In this document: in pieces, positions 9,118 to 19,520 of the stretch
Layout: every line of letters starts with the position of its first letter
How positions within the stretch are numbered: position 1 is the stretch's first letter
Origin: Nematostella vectensis
Taxonomy: Eukaryota; Cnidaria; Anthozoa; Actiniaria; Edwardsiidae
NCBI RefSeq assembly: GCF_932526225.1
Contig: NC_064034.1
Coordinates: 14,396,887 to 14,460,886 of the forward strand
Length of the DNA: 64,000 bases
Direction of reading: 5' to 3'
The notes under the pieces: generated by a model
What the model was told of the DNA's origin: nothing
The model's input: the letters and a program-made list of their open reading frames with translations, nothing else
The model's database searches: none
Position numbers and translations under genes: made by a program

Positions 9118-9379
9118 CAGGGGCGGAAATAGAGGGGGTCGGATTGGATGGATATCCACCCCCTCTTTTTAAGTTAAAAAGAAAGTCGAAAGAAAATAAA
9201 TGTCTGTGAGACGGAAGGTACTCTATATGTGCCTTCGCCTGCTTTGCTGACGCGACAAATCCAATTCAGCGTGAAGTATTGTTAGATCGATGTGACCTAC
9301 CAAAAACCACCGGATCAGTTATAAGCCGTCTATCCGGCCATTATCCACCCCTTATTTTAAAATCCTGGATCCGCCCCTG
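9118..9379. mobile_element. MITE with CAGGGGCGGA ends (hAT-like)
   Basis: The 262-bp segment starts CAGGGGCGGA and ends TCCGCCCCTG, perfect 10-bp TIRs. CAGGGG-type ends are characteristic of hAT elements, which make 8-bp duplications; none is clear here. Non-coding. The orthologous copy in R-B is 28693-28953, so it was present before the two repeats separated. Confidence 0.65.
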
Positions 9380-9684
9380 ACGCTTCATCCTCCTACTTTA
9401 CCTCCTCTGAAAGGCCACTTTCACTTTCTGGCCCTTCGCTCCTAGCGTTCGCTACAGTCCTCCGTGCAAAGGAAATGGCATCGACTTGATCTCCCTTTAA
9501 TATCCTCTTCTAGCAGTTGAGCTTCTCGTTCTCTATGTATAGATCAAGGACCGACACCTTTAGCTTCTTGTGCTTGCCCTCTCTATTGGGTTGTACCCAG
9601 TCATAGTTGTCATACTTTTTCAACCTTTATTAGTCTCTCAGCCTCCTCCTCGACTCTTTACTCTTTCTTTTCTTGAACACATGC

Positions 9685-9891
9685 AGGCGCGTACCCAGGA
9701 TTTGCTGAAGGGGGGCTGCGTAGTCATTGGTCTCATATGGAAAAAGCATACTATTTGAAGAATGGCTGAAGAGGGCCGCGCAGTCATGGTCTAGTATGAA
9801 AAAAGCATAGTATTTGAAGATTCCTTAATAAGAAATAACCCACTTTTCTCCCCTAAAGGGAGGGGGATGCGCGCACCCCGTGTACGCGCCT
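9685..9891. mobile_element. MITE with AGGCGCGTAC ends
   Basis: About 207 bp, starting AGGCGCGTACCCAGG and ending CCCGTGTACGCGCCT, with 10-bp perfect inverted ends. Two internal blocks around AAAAAGCATA are duplicated. Superfamily is probably hAT by TIR style, but no target duplication is seen. The matching copy in R-B is 29269-29466. Confidence 0.6.
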
Positions 9892-11972
9892 ATCATGGGC
9901 CTTTAAATGACGATGGTGATGAAGAAAAAAGTCACCTAACCCTCGGCGATTGTGACTCATCAGAGTCACCGGAGAAAATTGGACCATATTGTAATAATCC
10001 CTACTCCATGCCCATTTATCTTACGATGGGCTTATTATGTTTTATATTATAGCGGAGCCGGCGAGGCCGCAGGCCGCATTCGGAGCTCCATAGGTATAGA
10101 AATATGGTATAGCTATGTGACTTGGTTTTGTGGTCATCGCGCGGGTATCCGGTGGTGTCACAATCCATCTATCCAGTCAATCGCGCAACTCCCAGGCCCC
10201 CTCGGTCTAACGTTTTTACGTATTTTATTTTTTTACCGCTATCAGAGTTCGTATGTTCACAGCAAAAAAGTCAGATTAAAAATAGTATTTAATGAGAAAA
10301 TATGCGGAGTCAAATGGGCTGAAATCTTTGAGGAACCGTTTGTCTGAAGTACGAGCCGATAGTAAAATCTACCCGAGTGTTTGTGAATCCCGTCCGTTGC
10401 AGTAGCAAAAAGAGGACTACTTAGAGGCTCTACACTACCATTCTAATAATATTCCTTCACGTCTATATCTATGGAGATCTATAAGGAGATCCTGAGAAGA
10501 AAGGGCCTTGGATTGATGTATGTTTTCAGCTATAAAAATAATTCACTTGTGTCGACGAGTATCTTGCTAGCTGAAAGTCGACAAGTTCACAGTTTACAAC
10601 AAAAAGCGAATACAACCACGCAAGCGACAAACAGAAAGCGACAAAAAACACTGCCAAGGTGAGTTTTGAACGACGGTTTGTATTGAGAATATCACAGTTA
10701 TTTTTCTTTTATTGTTGTGCTTTTATAATGCTCGTTTCTTCGTGTTTTTCCCCCAAAACCAATCGCTCAAGCTAGTCACTGTTTCAATGTCACTTAGCTT
10801 GTTCGGTTTATACATTTGTTTATAGAGTTTGCTTTGAGAATTCGTGGTTTAAATCAAACAATTTGATCATACCAACATCCTTTGATATTCTTCGTTCTCT
10901 CTATGATTTATTGACTGCGTTGAGATATTTAATATAAGCTGACAAATATCATCCTATCATTTATTGCTAAAGAAGACCTTTCTTGTCTTTACATTCTGTG
11001 TATTTAGTCTTCTCGAAGATACAGCAACTTTTTCAATATTATCAAAACTACAAATAACTTATATATACTATATATACTTACTATATATTAACTTTACAGT
11101 CACAAGAGTATTTTCTCATCGAAAATAAAAACACAAAATGCATACTCTATTTAACCTATATTCTTTTTGCTTAGCTTATATTGTCTGCATCTTGCATAAC
11201 TATCTATTGTGTTTATTTATTTAAATGTTGTTTTGAAAGAAAAAAATACTTATAATTGTTTTCACTTTTATTAAGGTTAAACCAACCAAGGACTACCCGA
11301 GGGCCATGATTGATGTTGAAGGCTTGGAGGCATGATAATAGGCAAATATCTTAAAGATAATAAAGTAGGGGATTTCTTACTTTGATACAGCAGTAAATGT
11401 AAAATAGGCTTTTTTAAAGCACTTTCCCTCAATGATAAATCTGAAAACATTATTTCTATCAACCTAAAGATTAATGTGGAAAGGGGAAATGTTAGGAGAG
11501 TGCTCAACCAAGTTGTTGCGTTACTGATGAGTTTTTTTTTTATCAAAGCTATAGTCCCTCCCTCCCTTGTGCTTTTTTTTTTACTTGTGCTTTTTCAATA
11601 ATAAATCTGTAAAGAAAACAATTTTATATCAAACCTATAGGTGAATAGAAAAGCGAAAATGTTAGGAATATGCTCATTTAAGGTATTATTGCATTATTGT
11701 TATATATTTTTTAAAGCAGAGTCACATTTTTTTCAAATAGAGTCATTAATTTCTCCCTTTTTCTTCTCCCCATTGACTTTTCGTTATATTTATTTCTCTC
11801 TAACCCTAACATAGGTCAATGAAAATGGTTTGGTTTGAAATTAAAAATTGGAATTAAGCACTTTCAGTAATAATTTAGGATTTGCCTCCATTGCATTCAC
11901 TTTTGAGTAGCCAGTATGGGTGGATCCAGGGTTTCTATAACCAACAGGGGCCGGTTCCTGTAGATTAGCGCC

Positions 11973-12073
11973 TAACCCTGGGTTAAAATTCGCTAATCCT
12001 AGGTTAGCTAACCTAAGGATAACTCACCATTCCCGAAAGCCGAGTTAACCCCCGATTAACTAACCCTGGGTTA
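11973..12073. promoter_or_regulatory. Left subterminal palindromes of the Harbinger
   Basis: Two exact copies of the palindrome TAACCCTGGGTTA at 11973-11985 and 12061-12073, i.e. 26 and 114 bp inside the left end, plus degenerate TAACC/GGTTA pieces between. They lie upstream of the Myb gene start (12233). The matching right-end pair is at 16728-16740 and 16810-16822. A role as transposase-complex binding sites is inferred from symmetry. Confidence 0.55.
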
Positions 12074-12232
12074 GAAATGGCTTCCAAGCTAGAAACCGGC
12101 CATAAACCGGTTTGGGGGGATTTTTCGAGCAACCACAGGACTCCCAAGACGTAAACAAAACTGCCAAACGCGCGCTTTTCGCGCCCTTTTCGACTTTCGG
12201 CTTTTTGATTATTTTTTTTTCCGATCGTAAAC

Positions 12233-13471
12233 ATGGACTCCAAGAAGTCAAAGCGCAAGCCGAATTTTTCCATTGAGGAAATAACTATTATCACGGAGTC
12301 GGTGGCAGAGAAAAAAGAGATACTAAATTCAAAGTTGACAAATTCTGTCACAAACAAATTAAAGAATAGTGTGTGGGAGGAAATAAAGGACAAAGTGAAC
12401 GCAGTTGGAGTTGCTCCACGAAGTCTTGTAGAGGTAAAAGACAAATGGAAAAACCTCCTCTCCCAAGCAAAGAGGGAGAACTCAGAGTTCAAGCGGGAGA
12501 GGGGCAAAACCGGAGGGGGTCCAGCACCCAAGCCTCCATCCGCCGCCACGGCAAAAATAATAGAGGAGTACCAAGACACTCCCAGTTTTTCCGGGCTGAT
12601 TGGTTTTGAGACCGGTAAGACTAAAATTTGTTTTTATAATCATTTAGAACATACAAGTATAATGACACCGCGATAAGTTCTCTTTTTTATATTTATTTAT
12701 TTTTTGTTTATTTAGTAAATTTATTTTTCAATCTTGTTTTCCTTTAGAAATAATTTCTTCCGTGCCGGCAATCCTACCCCCTCCCTACTCCAAATAAAAA
12801 ATACTTAATTGTTCCCAGTCTCACACGCCACAACTGTAAAACTTTTCCTACTCGCGTATCAGCCATGTCTGTTCTGATGTGTTCCAACTCGAAGCTTCTG
12901 AATCTCAATCGTGTGAATTCTTATATCATCTTCACTCATTTAACTAAGTTTTTGTAAACACAGGGACGTCCGATCGACTAGATGAAAAATACCTCATTTC
13001 AATTTGTAGTTTTCAGGCGATTCGTTGACTGATGACTTAGAAGAACCATCGGTTTTAGTTCAGGTTGAAGAATCAGAGGTTCATCGTCCTACTTTACATG
13101 GTAAGAAAGTGCAGTGAAGGATAGATCCTTTGTGTTTATTATTCAAATCTTAAAACTTAAAATGTAAGTATATACTTAAGTTCTCATCAAAATCAACCGT
13201 TCTCTTTTTGGTGGTTCTCTGTGTATTTCCCGACTCTAGAATTCCCAGGGGCTCCAGGGGGTACAAACTGAGGGTATTCACCATAAAACTCTAATTAATT
13301 AGTCATATCCTTTTCAGCTACCCCTCCTCCAAAGAAAAAAAAATTAATGCAGATGACGTACTACAAGTGCAGTATGAGGCCTTACAGCTTCAAAAGGAGA
13401 ATCTCCTCCTGAAAAATCAAAAACTACAATTGGAGGTCTTTCTTTTGAGGAAAAGTATAACAGAGGAATGA
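12233..13471 (+). pseudogene. Harbinger Myb/SANT-like DNA-binding protein (three exons, frameshift in exon 3)
   Basis: Exon 1 (12233-12614) begins MDSKKSKRKPNFSIEE and carries a Myb/SANT-type trihelix: a helix with ITESVAEKKEILNSK, then VWEEIKDKVNAVGV, then VEVKDKWKNLLSQAKREN. Donor G|GTAAGA. Exon 2 (13017-13100), acceptor TTTTCAG, donor G|GTAAGA, is acidic (DSLTDDLEEP). Exon 3 (13318-13471), acceptor CTTTTCAG, encodes a Lys-rich patch and a leucine-rich coiled coil (LQLQKENLLLKNQKLQLE) ending in TGA. Phases match across both introns. In exon 3 the frame fed by splicing reads out of the coiled-coil frame just after a run of nine A; one more A would align them, so this copy has a 1-nt slip. 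In the family this protein binds element ends and delivers the nuclease to DNA. Confidence 0.75.
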
Positions 13472-15208
13472 GGTGAGCACCCAAAAGTCTCAATGATTGT
13501 CAAAATAACCCACAATGTGTTTTTCTAACAATATCTCTTATGATCCAGTGTTATCCCCAGTATTTTTTGCCATAGTGGCAGCACATTAATAATGTTTAAA
13601 AAAATGACTTAGGATTGATTTGATGATTGGAAGGAATGTTGCAAAAAAATTTTTGTGTGAAAATTTTCTGTTTAACTCAACTGCAACACTTGAAAACTAC
13701 AGCGTGGCTGAGCGCCACAGCTGCCACTGTCTGGAGAGCACACTGTGATGAAATCTTGATATCTGAAATGTACTATATGGCCATTCCTTTTTATTTTTTT
13801 TGCCGCCTTCAATGCAGCAAATAGAGATGGAAATTTTTGAAGCTTTGAAATTCAGCATCTACCACTATTAATTATTTCCCCATTCTTCTATGTCTATAAT
13901 AGAAATCCTCTGAGACACAGGCAACATGCATGTAGTAATACAAATTATTAAGACTTACTAGACTTCTAGTCAAGTTTAAGCTTCTCTGAGCCATTATCTT
14001 TACTTTGTACAAAGCTGCATCATACATATTCTCATGAATTACAATAGATAATTGCATTTCTTTTTTATGATAGGAAATATGTCCTTAAAATTTGTCTTGG
14101 AAGTCCTTTGTAGGAATAGTACACATTCAAGTTCACTCTTTTGAATGTTGTAGCATCATTATTGTCTAAGCAATTAACAATTAAAAAAAACAACAGTTAC
14201 ATTCTCTCAAAAATACTTACAGCACTGAAACCAAAAGTATGGATAGTTCTAATGTATTCCCAAACTTCTTTTAAAAAGCCCTCAACCAATCAACAACGCA
14301 ATGAAGACAGCAGAAAACAATTAATAGCAGCATGTGAGAATACCTTTGTTGGATTTCACTGTCCATTGACTGCCTGAAAGTTTTTTATTGTAGCTTTTGG
14401 GTCCAGTGTTGTGATGATACTGGGGTAGGACAAATACAAAAGCAACATATATTAAAAATAGGAGTTTGAAATAAAGTCTCTAATGATCTTTCCATCCTCA
14501 GGGCCCTGATACACATTCAGATCTGGCTCATCATCAGGTCCAGCTGCTGGGCCATCATATATGTCATTTCTCAAGATTGCAATATTATGCAATACAGCAC
14601 AAGCCCCTATTAACTGGCTGACTTTCTCGGGCTTCATTCTGACCTCACCGTGCATAAGGTGGAACCGCCTCTTGAATAGGCCAAAGCATTGTTCAATTTT
14701 AACCCTTGTTTTTGAATGGGCTTCATTGAAGTCTTCATAATAACATAGTAAAAAATATATATTTTGAAATAAATGGATTGAAATAAATTTTGTGCATCTG
14801 TCTATGGTATGTATAGATAACTGTATACCAAGGTATTAGAGTGAAATGCACTTTAGATTGTTTAACTCGTATACACTCTAATATCCTTGTTCTCTTGTAT
14901 GCTGGCTTGACTACGACAGTGTTGCATAGGTTTCATAAAAAAAGCACTAAGAATTGTGGGTTATTTCCTGGATAATTTCCTATTATTTAAATCATACATA
15001 AAAAAGTTTCAATGTATTATTCAGGTGTTGTAACATGTAGACTTTTTTAATTGAGTGCCATGATATCCACTCAGTGCAGTACCTTTTTAGTGCACATTTT
15101 CACTTTTCAGGTTTATTGAATTTATTGGGTATTACTATCAGTGGTAATGGAGAAGTTATGAAAATATACAACAATTTAGTTGGCTCATTATTTAAAAAAA
15201 AATTCTTA

Positions 15209-15455
15209 GGGAGTGTTCATTAATTACACTGAGGGGGGGAGGGAAGATTTTTACCCAAGACACCTTAAAATTTCAGAGCCCCCCTTTCATTGTAAACAAT
15301 TTTTTTCGGTGCCCCTCTTATAGAACCCTAAAATTTTCTTTCTCTTTCCCTTAGAGACCTTTTTATTCAGAGCCCCCCCTTTTGGTGGTAAAAAATTTGT
15401 GGAGTCCCCCCACAATCTTCCCTCCCCCCCCTCAGTGTATTTAATGAACACTCCC
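15209..15455. mobile_element. MITE (TTA target duplication) in the nuclease intron, abutting its splice donor
   Basis: 247 bp with about 30-bp inverted ends (GGGAGTGTTCATTAATTACA at the left, the inverse at the right) and a perfect TTA duplication at 15206-15208 and 15456-15458. TTA duplications and A/T-rich MITEs fit PIF/Harbinger. On the minus strand the duplication reads TAA and forms part of the donor CAG|GTAAGG; the following G comes from the MITE. Confidence 0.85.
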
Positions 15456-16087
15456 TTACCTGATGCTGGTTGGCTGGGTTAGGATAGGGTGTCATGAGGA
15501 AGGGGCGGCATGGATACCCACTGTCCCCTAACAAGTACCCCTCATCTATCCTTGTGTGCTCCCTTTCCAGCGTATTTTGAATAGATGAATTCCGAAATAT
15601 GAAAGCATCATGAGTGCTACCAGGCCAACGGGCAACAATGTTGGTAAAGAGACCTGCAAAAAATAAAGTTGAAACAAGTTCATCTTAATAAAAACAATAA
15701 ATAAAAAAGTAAAAGCAAAGCTGGATAAGGACGATAGAGGATCAATGTATGTATTAGTAAATTTTTGGGTCAAACCCTTCCCTTCACCCCCATAGCAAAT
15801 AGATAGATCTAAAGGATGCAAACAAGCAGTGTGCTTGTATTGTGAGGGGGACCCATTCTTAAAGTAAGAGAAATATTGTTTGGCTGATTGAGAGCTGATT
15901 GATTGATATTCTTCTTGGTGTTGTTATTATTATAAAGGGGGTGCATCTATCCCAACCATCCTCTGGTAAGAACCTGCAAGGTTTTCAAAAGATATATAAA
16001 AAAAACTGCTTTCAGCCTTAGAGTTTTGCATGAGTTCCTTGGCTGCCTCTGCAATTACTTGGCATGCAGTGAAGTTGTTGTTTTATA

Positions 16088-16103
16088 CCCCCCCCCCCCC
16101 CCC
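16088..16103 (+). repeat. Poly-C run of 16
   Basis: A homopolymer just inside the nuclease intron, 3' of the exon 1 donor on the minus strand. No other role seen. Confidence 0.75.
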
Positions 16104-16727
16104 ATCTTCACACCTTATAATATTTTACCCTTGTTGTCACACACGGCTTCCACGTTAATGCTGTGCTGCCCTTTCCGATTGACATAATCGTTCTCATGAT
16201 TTGTCGGGGCCTGGAGCTTTACACGAGTCCCGTCAATACAGCCGATAACTCCAGGGAAGCCGTGCTTGTCGTAAAATGCCTGCTTTATCTCCCTTTGCCT
16301 CTCTCGCGAAGGCCATTTGATGAAGCGGTCAGCTTTGCTAACAAGCGCTCTTGTCATATCTGAGACAATGTATCGCCTATGATTTGCAAAAAACTCCCCG
16401 AAGCGTAAAAGCGTAGTGCGACAAGAACTTGGACTATTGGGGCAAGTGCGTGATTTCGTCGCGTATCCCGGCTTAATTCCTCCCTCAAAAACTGTGTTAT
16501 ATACTCAATTGTGTCTTTCCGAAAGCGGAACCTCGATTTGACCTCTTGGTCGTTGAGGAAGTCATCAAGGCTTCCGTTAAACAAGCGAAAGCGGCGTTCG
16601 CGAGCTTGCGGGTAAGCTTCCCCGACGCGGCAAAACAACAAATCCGCTGTTTTTTGCCAGCTTGCGCTAATCCATGGATTAGCGAGTTAACCCACCTCGC
16701 GAACAGGGTTAGATTTATTCCCCAAAC

Positions 16728-16822
16728 TAACCCTGGGTTAGCGCTAACCGGCGTTTCGGGAACAGAACGAATCCGGGGGTAAAAATTTAATCATGGGTTA
16801 GGGTCAATTTAACCCTGGGTTA
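16728..16822. promoter_or_regulatory. Right subterminal palindromes of the Harbinger
   Basis: TAACCCTGGGTTA at 16728-16740 and 16810-16822, lying 112 and 30 bp inside the right end. This mirrors the left pair (26 and 114 bp). The flanking GCGCTAATCGGC/GCGCTAACCGGC wording is shared between the right copies. Confidence 0.55.
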
Positions 16823-17592
16823 GCGCTAATCGGCTTTTCAGGAACCGGCCCCAGGCCAATGGGTGGGTCACCAATATGTAATGCATGACAGGAGGTATGT
16901 TTGTGTAGTTTAGTTTCAACACATTCTTCTGAATAATCAGTTGTGGTACATGAAAACTACAATAGTGGGTCTATGGGGTGTGTGGGGGGGGGGGGCTAGG
17001 GGGTTTAAACCTCCCCTTGGGCTTTCTTTTTTTATTGTTTTCAGTGTATTTTTTCATTCCAAATCGTTACGAAGGTAAAATAATGACGAAAATTTTTGGG
17101 CCAAATCCCCCCTTGGCAAAAAGCTAGATCCGCCTATGAACTACAGTATGGCATCTAAATCTTTGGAATGCTGTTACATCCTTGATATATTCTTCACAAG
17201 GTCAAGCTTGTTAGAATGGTGTTTTGATAAAAATATACATAGTGGAACTTCTATAAAGGGAAATAAGAATTGACCATTAGACTCTTGAAAAAACATTCTC
17301 GTCAACTAAGACACCTTGAACTTTGACAGCCTTTTTCACACCAAGTTTAAGTATTTTGTTAACTTTCACAATGCATATTTAATAATATTGAATTTATTCT
17401 TGCTTGATCCATTTGGAGGGGCCAATACAATTCATAATAACATGGCAGTAAAATTTGACATATTTTTAATCTCATTAAAAAAAAAAACATTCTAGAAACA
17501 CCAAGATCCCCCTAAAACTACCCCTATCAGTCAACACAAAAAGGTGTTAAATGCTGGCTCCGCTTTTAGGCAGTGCCTAAATCTATATATTA

Positions 17593-17889
17593 CACCTTTT
17601 GCTGTTCAATAACGGGAAAGGGACATTCATTTGTGCCAAACGTTGTATCGTTAACGTGCATTGTACGTTCATCAACATCGCACGAAACATCCTTAGCGTG
17701 TCTCGACTTTCAATAACAATGATTGAATATGCGCGACCATTCAATAGCATCAACGGACAATCAATAACGCAATTGGGCATTCATTCGGGATTGAATGAAC
17801 ATTCTTTTGCATGCAATCGATGTATTAAAGACTTCGTGACCTAATCAATATTCACAAAGGAAGTTAACAGCACATGCTTGATTAACAAT
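17593..17889. other. Gene-free stretch right of E1
   Basis: No recognisable gene. Short CATTCATT/CAATCAAT-rich text with repeated ATTCA and CAATAACG words; no clear tandem unit. Confidence 0.4.
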
Positions 17890-17924
17890 GCGCTAAGTTT
17901 AGTGGGCTCCCTCTGTTCACCGGA

Positions 17925-19090
17925 GACTTGAACTTGAATCTATTAATTACATCCGAACTGATTCGGGGCAAACGTTGTTCCTTCCATGTACCTATTTCTA
18001 AAACAATAGGTTCGACTGAATAATGTTTTAGTTTGGTCCGACGTATGCTGCAAGCCTTAGACAGAGATGGACAAGTCAGCTCCAACTTGTCCTCAAGGTT
18101 AGATGAGTTTTGTTATTTTCGGTGAACACAATGAGCGATATGCTGTGAAGTAAAAAAAATCAAGAACAAAACAATAATTTAACATGACAAATTCATGTCT
18201 TAATAGAAAATCATAGATGGAATCAATATGGAATTCAAAAGCTACTCCATAACCATTTTTTGTACACATTTTAAAGCTTGATGCAAGCGCCCCTCTGAAC
18301 TGACTGCGGGTTGTTTTATGTTTTCACCATCTGAAAATCGCTTGTTTCATTGCTTGTGGTCAAATGTTTAATTTTCATCTATGACATTATATAAAAACTC
18401 TAAACCTATTCTTTATCTCAGGTTAAGTAAATATTAAAAACAGACTTTTTATGCTAGGAATTTTATGCTAGCGGCTATAAAACACCATTGGGCAAACGAA
18501 GGCGGCATAAATTGACCCGTCACATCACCAGGGGGTACTATCACCCATATTTTGTTGGTAGCTATAGCTTCGCTTTTATAGCACGATAGAGCAAGCAGGC
18601 GGAGTGACAAGACTTTACGATGGAGCGAAAAAACTTTAAAAAAACGCTAGAAAATTATCTTTCTCGGTGCAACAGCTATTCTCATTCTGTTTATAATTGT
18701 GTTTTTACCTACCTTTCTTTACACAAACACTAAGGTATAACGAAAGCATTAATGACACTTCGACAACTACCTTCTCTTAACAACCATTTTCTAAATTATT
18801 GCTTTGTATTTTATCTGGTTTCATTTTCAGAATAGACAAAAGCACCAAGAGAAATGGATTTTTCTTTCGCGAGATCTTGTCGTCGCGAACAACACAGTAA
18901 GTCTCATTGTTGACAATATAATTGTTTGCGTTTTTTTAGGCTTAAGGCATACGTCGTACCTAACATGAACCTAATTCAGTCAAACCTATTGTTTTGGAAA
19001 TAGGTACATGGACGGTGCGACGTTTGCCGCGAATTGGTTCGAGTGTGATAATAGGTTAAAGTTCGAGTCGCCGAGTCGAATTGGACCAAA
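17925..19090. repeat. Inverted repeat with coding-like arms
   Basis: The left arm (about 17925-18065) is the diverged inverse of the right arm (about 18945-19090), with about 880 bp between. Both arms, read outward from the centre to their own ends, encode related peptides: SVEPIVLEIGTW...QRLPRIS on minus at the left, and SVKPIVLEIGTW...RRLPRIG on plus at the right. Differences are partly synonymous or conservative. Between the arms are a TE-like block (18470-18610) and a possible small exon. Two head-to-head copies of one gene fragment, or an inverted-repeat transposon. The protein is not recognised. Confidence 0.5.
18832..18897 (+). other. Candidate small 5' coding exon
   Basis: A pyrimidine tract ending TTTTCAG precedes 18832. 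The segment then contains an ATG (MDFSFARSCRREQH) and closes with a GTAAGT donor after 18897. The right arm of the inverted repeat, which is coding-like on the same strand, begins about 50 bp beyond, so it could be part of the same decayed gene. Evidence is limited to the splice signals and the reading frame. Confidence 0.25.
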
Positions 19091-19295
19091 GCCTGCCGCT
19101 TTGCATAAAGGCGCGATATCGAACTTTTCTGGCACTTTGATATTTATACGATATTTATCACTCATCTAAAATCGGATATAAATCAGATACTTTTTCTGAT
19201 ATATAACAGATCTTATACCCTTAGAACTGCCATGTTGAACCTAGATTATTGCATCTCATGACTTGATAATATCATCAAGTAAGATAATCTCCGAT

Positions 19296-19465
19296 AAGAT
19301 AATCTCCGATAATATCACAATATTGAGGGGTAAAGCAGATGGAAGGAGAGGATCTCAATAGACATCTAGTAGATTCTAATAAGATAATCTCAGATAATAT
19401 CACAATATCGAGGGGTAGAGCAGATGGAAGGAGAGGATCTAAATAGAAATCTAGTAGATTCTAAT
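19296..19465. repeat. 85-bp direct tandem duplication
   Basis: Units 19296-19380 and 19381-19465 differ at only a few positions. Each begins AAGATAATCTC and contains GGAAGGAGAGGATCT. A partial third copy of the first 15 bp precedes them. The pair leads directly into a hammerhead-like motif. Confidence 0.8.
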
Positions 19466-19478
19466 AAGATTTCTTCAG

Positions 19479-19520
19479 TCTGCCCTGAAGAAGTCTTATT
19501 AAAGACGAAAATTTGGCAGA
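19479..19520 (+). ncRNA. Hammerhead-like motif with 6-bp stem I
   Basis: TCTGCC (19479-19484) pairs with GGCAGA (19515-19520) as stem I. Between them lie CTGAAGA (19485-19491), an extra A, stem II GTCTT-ATTA-AAGAC (19493-19506), GAAA (19507-19510) and a self-complementary AATT followed by T. The order matches a type I hammerhead, except for the bulged A after the core and a stem III with no loop, which could form only between two molecules. Probably the end of a retroelement; activity uncertain. Confidence 0.4.

Larger units (their letters stand above)
6740..10020. repeat. Composite repeat R-A (direct copy of R-B, 23276-29597)
   Basis: Long stretches match R-B at about 90-95% by eye: 6779-8143 to 23276-24717, and 8150-10020 to 27719-29597. 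Between these blocks R-B holds a 3-kb insertion and a short extra segment (27781-27890) that R-A lacks. R-A holds no credible gene. It contains minisatellites (6779-6945, 8384-8461, 8658-8860), a poly-G run (7815-7836), a terminal hairpin motif (7978-8018) and two MITEs. A dispersed or duplicated element is likely; superfamily unknown. Confidence 0.7.
14452..16645 (-). pseudogene. HARBI1-like DDE nuclease of the Harbinger (spliced, frameshifted)
   Basis: Exon 1 runs from about 16645 to 16130. It has an N-terminal helical part (FRFRKDTIEYITQFLREEL), then the catalytic region GVIGCIDGTRVKL with the first Asp, and ends at an AAGG|GTAAAA donor. Exon 2 (15653-15460) holds the second Asp in WPGSTHDAFIF and the GYLLGDSGYPC motif, ending CAG|GTAAG. 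Exon 3 (about 14740-14452) holds the Glu in RVKIEQCFG, then FKRRFHLMHG and the C-terminus ending at TAA. All three catalytic residues survive. However, exon 1 changes frame near 16365, with missing sequence between GDT and SDMTRALV, and no acceptor AG is visible before exon 3. The protein cuts and joins element ends together with the Myb partner encoded convergently at 12233-13471. Confidence 0.8.
11947..16852. mobile_element. PIF/Harbinger element with both characteristic genes
   Basis: 4.9 kb, bounded by GGGGCCGGTTCCTG at the left and its inverse at the right, and nested in E1 (E2 shows the uninterrupted site). It encodes a Myb/SANT-like protein (plus) and a HARBI1-like DDE nuclease (minus), convergently. 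This two-gene design defines autonomous PIF/Harbinger elements. Both genes now carry frame damage. The 3-bp duplication typical of the superfamily is not clear at the outer edges. Near both ends lie palindromes TAACCCTGGGTTA at similar distances, plausible binding sites for the SANT protein. Confidence 0.85.
10051..17592. mobile_element. Repeat E1 (AGCGGAGCC family), split by a nested Harbinger
   Basis: Left end AGCGGAGCCGGC; right end GGCTCCGC plus the TTTAGGCA-G-TGCCTAAA hairpin and TCTATATATTA. Without the nested element (11947-16852) E1 is about 2.6 kb and matches E2 (58730-61624, 2.9 kb) in blocks along its length: the CCATAGGTATAGAAATATGG stretch near the left end, AAGATACAGCAAC, GGACTACC-GAGGGCCA, and GGATCCAGGGTTTCTA at the Harbinger insertion point. 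No transposase can be read from either copy, so it is non-autonomous. The short inverted ends suggest a DNA transposon; the terminal hairpin also recalls Helitron-like ends. Superfamily is left open. Confidence 0.65.

Noticed and set aside
12013..12579. 188-codon open frame on the minus strand
   Set aside because: It lies antisense to the Harbinger Myb/SANT exon, which has family features, splice sites and phase agreement; the antisense frame has none.
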